From NCBI GenBank assembly GCA_036877525.1, contig JAZGTH010000072.1, positions 62,001 to 126,000 on the forward strand: a stretch of DNA of 64,000 bases, written 5' to 3'. The stretch's first letter is position 1. Each line of letters begins with the position of its first letter. The position numbers and the translations under genes are program-made. Under the pieces are notes generated by a model. The model was not told the origin of the DNA, did no database searches, and saw only the letters and a list, made by a program, of their open reading frames with translations. Of the stretch, positions 1 to 64,000 are shown piece after piece. The stretch is from Chromobotia macracanthus. Lineage: Eukaryota > Chordata > Actinopteri > Cypriniformes > Botiidae.

Positions 1-3000
1 AAGTGCTAGAAGTTTTGTGAGGTGGTGCTGATGAGGAACAGAGGAGCACACACACACTATGCCCAGCACGTCCAAACTAAAGCAACATTCAGCAGATCTT
101 AAACACATTCTGAGTGTTCCAGGATCTCTGTTGCACTTTGTGTGAAGTTTTAATTCTTTTTACATCAAGTCGTTTGGGAGTACTGTATGTCACAAATTTT
201 TCTCAGTAAAAATGTCTAATGTTAACTTTGCATGATTCTCTGAAGAAGTTACCCAAATAATTCATATCATTAAAAAAGGACTACTGCATTACAATATATG
301 TGTTGGGGGGAAGAAAAACATCTTAAAGCATCTTAAAGCAGAAGTCCAGCCTTACCAGGCTGTAAGACCAGCTGTGAGACCAGCTGTGAGACCAGTTTCT
401 CTGTCTACATGTTTAAGCTGTTTTCGATAGCGTTTCAAGCTTGGTGTAAAAGGGCTCATACCGATGCTGTATACAATTTTGAATCTGCATAATGCAAATA
501 CAAAGAGTAGAGTCTTTGTCATATGGGACAGATAATCAAAAAACACAAGATTCAAATCAAAAAGACTATAATAAATATAATCAATCACTGCTTAGAGTCT
601 CTATCACATAAACAGCAAACCAGAGTCAAATATACTCTACAGAGTCACATACATCAGAAATAAAACATCTACTGGTGTCAAGAAGAGAGATAAAGCAAGC
701 AACTTTTGTTGGCTAAAGGTATAACAAATGACCCAAGCTTTGATTGTGCTGGGCCAGTTGTAGATACCGTGTCGTGCAATGATTTAAGTCATAATGACTC
801 ACCCCATCAGCTGTGCCAGATCAGTGACACTCATGGCAGCATACAAATTCAAGTGAAGTTTTCTATATGGTCAGCGCTGCTGTCCTTAAGCCCATATAAC
901 ATCAGACACATTCACACATTCCAGCGATTGTGTTTCCATGGCAGCAGCGTCTCCTGCTCCTCTGCCATTTCCACGATGGGGTGATGCAATTTTCCAGCTA
1001 AGCCAACTGCTGGATCAGTCTTCAATCCCAGAACTCCACACACCTGCAGTGGATTAGCCCTCCTAAAGGACAGTGACCACTCCAAGTCCTTGAAAGAGTC
1101 TTTACTCCACAGCTCCTCTGTCTTGGGAGCTCACACGAGGATCTCCTACAGATGGTGTTGGATTTACAGATGGTGTTGGAGTGTTTTGAGAGTCAGTACT
1201 ATACAATGGACAATCACAATGTCAACATCTGTCACAGGAACGCAGCATGAAGTCTTCCTTTATGCTGGTATAATTAGATAAAAAGCGGGAATCCTGCCAC
1301 TTCTTATATATAGTGTATAATTCTAATAGCTTACAGTTATAACCGTTCTGGTCCTTTAATCTGATTGGACAAAACATGACTCATATACAAGTTTATATTT
1401 AAAATGATCCTGAATATACGAAAAAAGGAAAACATGGAATTTAAGACAATATGGTTTATTGAAAAAAATACCTCAATCTGGGATGGATTCTGTGTAGAAA
1501 TGCAGTGTCTGCAGTTTCTCTCCAGAAACATACCAGGCAGTGTCTGGTTACTGCAATCTATTTGCTCTAGATTGCAAACTAGTTAGTCTTTTATTTGTGA
1601 CAAATGTAATTAGAAGACAAAAAAACATTAATGCTATACACATGCAAAGAATTTAGGACAAAGATAAAGAGAAAAATGCCCACACTTGTTTCTTTAAACT
1701 GTGTTCTTTAATAATAATACAACCTTCATACAAAAGTATATGTACAATGACACAGCAATGTATGGAAACAGATTTCTTGCATTTGACTTAAATTCAACAT
1801 GTATCAACAGTCATAAAGGCAATACTATACAAGACAGGAAATAAAACTAGGGTTAGGATGACATTACTTCAGTCTGAATAATTATAGTTCCTTTCTAACA
1901 TCATTGTGGTCCTTTCTGAAAAGAGATAATTACATTCATGATGCAAGAGGATATGATATTTAAATACATCTGAAACGCAGGCATGAGTTATGGACATAAA
2001 AAATAATGCAATCTTACGAGTAAGTGCCAAATACAACCTGGGGGAAAACACATTCCTGAAAAAGTTCCTGAAAGCTCAGATGAGTGCAAGGTTAAGTGCA
2101 CAGATGAGGGAAAGTGGAGATTTTTTTTGAGGAAAGACATCAAGGAGTGATTTGTGCAACGCAGTTCAATAAAGCCAAAACTGCAGATACTGTAAAGGAA
2201 CATCCATGCTGCTCCTCTACAACCGCATACAGTGCACATCACATGCCATTTGGTTTGGTTTTACTGATAAATGTTCACTGTGGGAAAGTTTAACACTGAT
2301 GGATATCACCTTTAGGTTTTTAAAGGAAATGTTTTTAAAAGTAAAATGTTAATTCTGAGGGGAAAAACTGAAGCAACCCTACACAGTTTAAACTTAAATA
2401 CCTGTTCTGCATGGTCACACTAATCTAGATTCCAATAAAAGTCTGTCTTTAACCGACAGTACGAGATTCCAGAGGCAACTGCTGTTGTGTCCTGCTCTGC
2501 TGCGAGAGTTGGTCTACACTGAAAGCTAAACAATTTTATACGCAATGTTGCACCTGCATAGACATTTAGACAGTATGCCTAGACTATGATTGAATTTAGT
2601 AGACCAGATTCCACCTTACAAGCTGACTTAGGTGTAACGTCGGAATTGTTTTTAACATTATAACGAATACAATTTATAGCAATCAAAATCGTTTTATATC
2701 AGACAAACGGGAAAAATAAAGGTGCCTGTCAAATGAAGTTATGAGATGCTTCCAGTGTAGATCTAATGTCAGATCTTGCAAAGATCTATTTATAAAAAAT
2801 AAAACAGAACTGGAATGTTTGCACTTTTGTATTTTCCGTGTTCTGCATTGGTGCACTATAGCGCCTCACCCTTTTTGTCCACCCCGATCACAGGCATGAT
2901 TCTTCGGGTACAGATGGATATATATTAGGTTGTTCTTGGACTGGTGCTGTTGTGCCAGAGGTCCCACTTTAATACCGAGTGGCACTGTGAATTATACGCA

Positions 3001-3067
3001 TCCAAACATACAGGCCTACATACACCCAGAAAGATGGCCAGCAGTCATTTTAACCACAAACATTCTC
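1..3067. other. 3' flank of uvrag, no coding region recognised
   Basis: This AT-rich sequence may hold an extended uvrag 3' UTR and perhaps the 3' UTR of a convergent neighbour. In mammals WNT11 faces UVRAG tail to tail, and plus-strand AATAAA motifs occur near 2434, 2713 and 2797. No Wnt cysteine-rich C-terminus or other protein is recognisable. Small local duplications are present: a 10-bp tandem at about 319-340, a 12-bp unit repeated three times at about 359-396, and a duplicated 'acagatggtgttgga' word at 1148-1181. Confidence 0.6.
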
Positions 3068-3073
3068 TTTATT
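3068..3073 (-). terminator. candidate polyadenylation signal of uvrag
   Basis: An AATAAA hexamer on the minus strand, 233 bp past the stop codon, is followed within about 20 bases by a GT-rich run (TGTTTGTGGTT). It is the first AATAAA after the stop. Two more lie further down at 1590-1595 and 1455-1460 and would give a 3' UTR of about 1.7 or 1.85 kb. Sequence alone does not decide between them. Confidence 0.35.
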
Positions 3074-3305
3074 TCACTTTAAAGGATTATAGAAATGCTT
3101 TGAGAAGTGCAAATTGGTCAATATTCCAGATTTTCCAACGAATATTAATAATTAATATAACAATATTAATAATAGTATATTTCTATACTTGTTGCAGTCA
3201 GAGTGAAATATTACGCAGACTCAGCCTAATGTCACCAACCTATTTGGGCACCTGTCACCTTTAACCTCCAAACCCGTTTCTCCAGGTCCATGTCTCATAT
3301 CACAG

Positions 3306-60261
<56,956 letters not shown>

Positions 60262-63200
60262 CTGAGAAAACACATGCACACACACACATAATATATTATA
60301 TATATATATTGTCCTTGGTCACAATGTGATGTCAATGTATGAGGTAAATAAGTGTAAACATCTGTGTTTCACAAAGAAAGTTATTTAGATTTAAAACACC
60401 TTGAGAGTAAGTCAATGATGTCAGAATTTTCCATTTAGTTGAACCATTTCATTTGAAAAGATTTGAGCATTTGTGTAACAAACCTGCTTATGCGTGATAA
60501 CTCAAAGACCTAACTAATCGCCATCAGTTGTTGGCTTTTGACCTTTACGCAAATAAAATAAGGATGACAGAAGACACACAAACATCCACACACGCATGCC
60601 ATGGAAACAGAATTGCCATATGTGAACAGGAAATGACCTCATGTGGTGACAGATTTCAGATTTATTTAAGCATTAATTGGAAATGAAACAAACTAAATTC
60701 CCATAAGAAATCAGGCCCTGTCATCTCTGGTTTGTGTGTTTGTTTACTCACCATCAAAAGCAACAGCCTTGTGAATATAAACATTTCGAAAGAACAGGAT
60801 CATTAAATGATTAATAACAACTGCAGATGGATCTCCTGGTTGTGGACCGTTTCTGCAGCAGTTCTCATTTGGCGCCTCATTTTCTGACTCATCTGGTTTT
60901 ACAACCGCACAAAATGGCTTCAATCCCAGACATTCAAAAGCGGTTTACATAAACATCGTAATTTTTAATCTACCTGTGGGGCACTGCAAAGCAACACCAA
61001 CTGAGAGTACAAATATTGTCAAATTTAAGAGCTTAAGCTTTAATGGATTTTAAACAAGCCTAGAGAACTAAGAGAGTATATGAACAATGCCTTTAAAGGT
61101 GATGTTTAATTTTTGCAATGTTAAAATCATTTAGGATGCACACCTTACTGAGATGTAACTTGTAAGAAAGATGGTTTGAAACTTACTGATTAAAAGCATT
61201 TCAAAACAAGGGCACACAAATTAAAAAACATCTGAACAGGTTTTAAATGCATGTAGTATCACAGACAAATGGAGACACATATAGTACAGAATGCTGCAAG
61301 TGTTTGTTACTATAATACAGGAAAAACAGAATAATATTCCCGTTGTCATTATTAAAAAAAAAAAAAAAAAAATGTTTGTCTGACCAATAACAGAAAGCAA
61401 ATCTCCAGGTCTGGTGAGAAAATGCACATAAATGCAATTGCGTACTCATACACACATACTACATACACACAGTCCTGAACCTCTTTTTTATTCATTTGCT
61501 CACCTCTGTTTCATTGTAACATAGCTGCTGTTCTCTGATTGGCTGAGGAAGCAGTTACAATGTCTATATTTGGAGGTCAAGCAGCTTTTGCTATTCTCAT
61601 TAGTATTCCCACTCACTTTGATCCCACATGGGAGCTTTTCATGAGCGGCTGCTGGGAGCTCAACAACGCGACCTTTCAGTGACGGTGTACAATCCACTCT
61701 CTTCCCACTCTTCATTCACTCTCTCACTCACTCGCTCTCTTCATCAATGTCCCTCTTTCTCTTTCAGGCAGTAGAATTAGCACATTCTCAATGGACTCCC
61801 TTAAGGAGACTCAGAAGTGCATGTAGCCGAGGTTACAAACAAGCTGCCTGTAAAGCAGACGCTCATTCACACCCAAGCTACAGAGCATTACAACACCTTA
61901 AAAACCTGGAAAGAAAGCAAATTTATAAAGGCAACAGAATCCAATTACTAGTGTCAATGGATTTTAGGGTTCCAAGAAACCCTGGGCAAAGATTTACAAT
62001 GGACCACATTAGGCGTCAAGGGGAAGGTTTTTTTTCCACGTGCTGATAGAAACCACTGTGATCTCACATTGTATCTCCACATCTGTGGAGGCTTCTTGAA
62101 GAAGGTTGGTGACAAGTCCTTTGCGACAGGGTTGCTGTGCTGTTCTTGCTTCCCAAAGCTCTCAGGCTGATGACATCATTACAACACACGTCATTTCTAG
62201 TAATCATTGAATCATGAAGATCAAAGATTCAAGAAAGAGCCACGAGATGGCCAGCTTCTGATCCACACCATCAACATTCTCCAATGACTAGCATTTCTGA
62301 AATCAATTTGTTGACAAAGTTTAAGTGCCAATATCAACACAGTGAAACAATGCAGACTAACACCCTCCAAGCAATCCATCTGACTCCGGTTTCAGCACTC
62401 CCGTGACCATGCTGGTCCAGAACTGGACCTTTCCAACCAGGCTAAAATGCTCCACATCTGCTATGAAGTACAGCTGACCTGGCCTAGACACCAAATCTAG
62501 CACACACAAACACAGAGGTGACGTAGTATTGACTAGGCTGAGTCAAACTAAATAACCTTTCAGAAAAATAAGATTCTATTATGATCTACTGACAACTATA
62601 GAGACAATGATTATGTTGGTTGCCTATGACAACAAAACTAGAATGTTCCCATTGTAATCAACAAGGTATATTAACAAGGTAATTATAAGTTATTCTGCAG
62701 TGTAGACAGATTTGTTTGTTATAGAAGGAGCATTTGAGAAAGTCAACAACCTTTTGTGAACTACAGGGGTCAAATGCTTGAAAAGTACATATGTTCTTAT
62801 AGTCTTCTTATTAATATCCTTATTAATAATCAGGATTACAGTATTATGGGAACAAACAATTTTATGACAATTGTACAGGCCTATATTTTAAACACCTTTT
62901 TTATAGCTTGAGTTAGGAAACTGCCCCCCTCTTGCTCATATTTGGGGCCACTCTTTTCCTTCCTCTTAATGTCTCACATTTCCCAGCAGTACTCTGCACG
63001 AGCTGACCAGGACATAAATCACCAGGCCTTTAAAATCCACCCTGTAACAAGTTCACACAGCGACAGGAAAAATATTATTATTTTTTTATCAACCGTGTCT
63101 CTCTTGTTATATGCAGGGTGATATGGCACGTCGATAAGTCAGGTCGAAGCTGATTTGACAGCTTTATCATTGCTGTGATTGAGATGAAGAAATCTGATAG

Positions 63201-64000
63201 GCCACTTCCCCCAGGTGAGCAGCAGTTATCATCCAATCGGATTTCACGCATGTCTGCACTCTTATCAGCCCTTAACCCGTCTACCAGTCAACACCTATCT
63301 CACCCAGCCAATCAGAAGGGGACACAGGGTAAGTCAGGCAAACGGCAAGTCAGCTCAGACATCAAACAGAGTAAAAACACAAACACTTAGATACTTAGAA
63401 ACTACTTTCTTTTGTGGCCAGTCACATCATAAAGCTAGGGCAACGATTTTTGCAACTGACACCACAGAGTACATTACTCCTGCAGTAAGCAAAGCAGTAA
63501 GTGGTGTGTGCTCAGACAAGCACCAGTATTACTTTTACTACATGCGTACATTTAGCAACAGTTAAGTTAATTTAATGCAATTTTGTGTCTAATTTACTAT
63601 AATTAAAATACGATTTTAAGAACATTTCATTTTAATTCCAGAAATGGAAAAATTAATTGAGTATAATTGAGTATAAATAGAGTATAAACAGGTTCAGACA
63701 GGCCAATTAATCGATTGACAAAAACATCACAGTGATATTGGATTAGACATGTTTGACTATGAAGTAATTACTATAAAGCACCAGCAAAAACACCCTGCTA
63801 ATTATCTTATAGCACTCCAGCACCATAGTGATCAGTTTTGCACAAACAAGCACTCCTCACATTTTCTTTACAAATGATAAAAATCTAATTCCACATACAT
63901 ATCAGCTGGTGAACTGCCACTTCAGTGGCAGAACATTATGTCAGTAGATCTGTCGGGTTTAAATGCACACCAGCAAAAGACAAAAAAAATGACTTAACAG
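60262..64000 (-). other. uvrag intron, open at the window edge (at least 3.7 kb)
   Basis: I looked on the minus strand for the next upstream exon, expected to end in a segment like NSY.VFSLLR with phase 2, and did not find it. It must lie beyond base 64000. The region includes an A19 tract (61354-61372) and AT dinucleotides near 60288-60310. No other gene is recognisable. Confidence 0.8.

Noticed and set aside
1..1700. 3' end of a convergent wnt11 gene, as expected from mammalian synteny
   Set aside because: No cysteine-rich Wnt C-terminus on the plus strand. UTR sequence could be present but cannot be shown.
61504..61560. Phase-compatible donor (CAGAG|GTGAG) that could end the missing upstream uvrag exon
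   Set aside because: The translation before it (SENSSYVTMKQ) does not resemble the conserved NSY.VFSLL expected there, and no matching acceptor is evident.

Overview
The window is vertebrate nuclear DNA, almost certainly from a ray-finned fish. It is AT-rich and intron-dominated, with canonical GT-AG introns, tRNA-derived SINE copies with a teleost-type tail, DNA-transposon and MITE fragments, and many microsatellites. A 'CTGGT'-rich interspersed repeat near 58.4 kb points towards a cyprinid-like fish, but the species cannot be fixed from this sequence. There is no operon structure, phage or CRISPR array.

One gene explains all the coding signal: the 3' three quarters of uvrag (UV radiation resistance-associated gene), on the minus strand. 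Nine coding exons were placed by matching translated segments to vertebrate UVRAG and then checking splice sites and phase. Transcription runs from high to low coordinates: 60261-60156, 55854-55728, 51803-51719, 50161-50074, 49658-49598, 47110-46945, 34239-34164, 12167-12076 and 4047-3306 (stop codon). All eight junctions agree in phase, giving one uninterrupted frame of 513 residues plus a shared Arg codon. The N-terminal region and C2 domain lie on exons beyond base 64000. The encoded part covers the Beclin-1-binding coiled coil, the conserved Vps38/UVRAG C-terminal domain, and the long disordered tail with its conserved PPxY motif and C-terminal block.

Region by region: 1-3305 is 3' UTR and 3' flank. 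3306-4047 is the last coding exon. 4048-46944 holds three large introns (8.0, 22.0 and 12.7 kb) with two small exons between them. 46945-51803 is an exon cluster. 51804-60155 holds two medium introns around the coiled-coil exon. 60262-64000 is intron without a recognisable exon. Mobile-element remnants concentrate between 33.7 and 44 kb and again at 49-59 kb.

I see no undescribed biological system with good support. The most testable idea is a pair of about 300-bp MITE copies in opposite orientation on either side of the 76-bp exon 34164-34239. This arrangement can pair in pre-mRNA and promote exon skipping or circular RNA. Other points are a DxDxDG calcium-loop-like motif and a Gly-Leu repeat in the fish UVRAG tail, absence of the human A10 frameshift hotspot, and long homopyrimidine tracts in the transcript.
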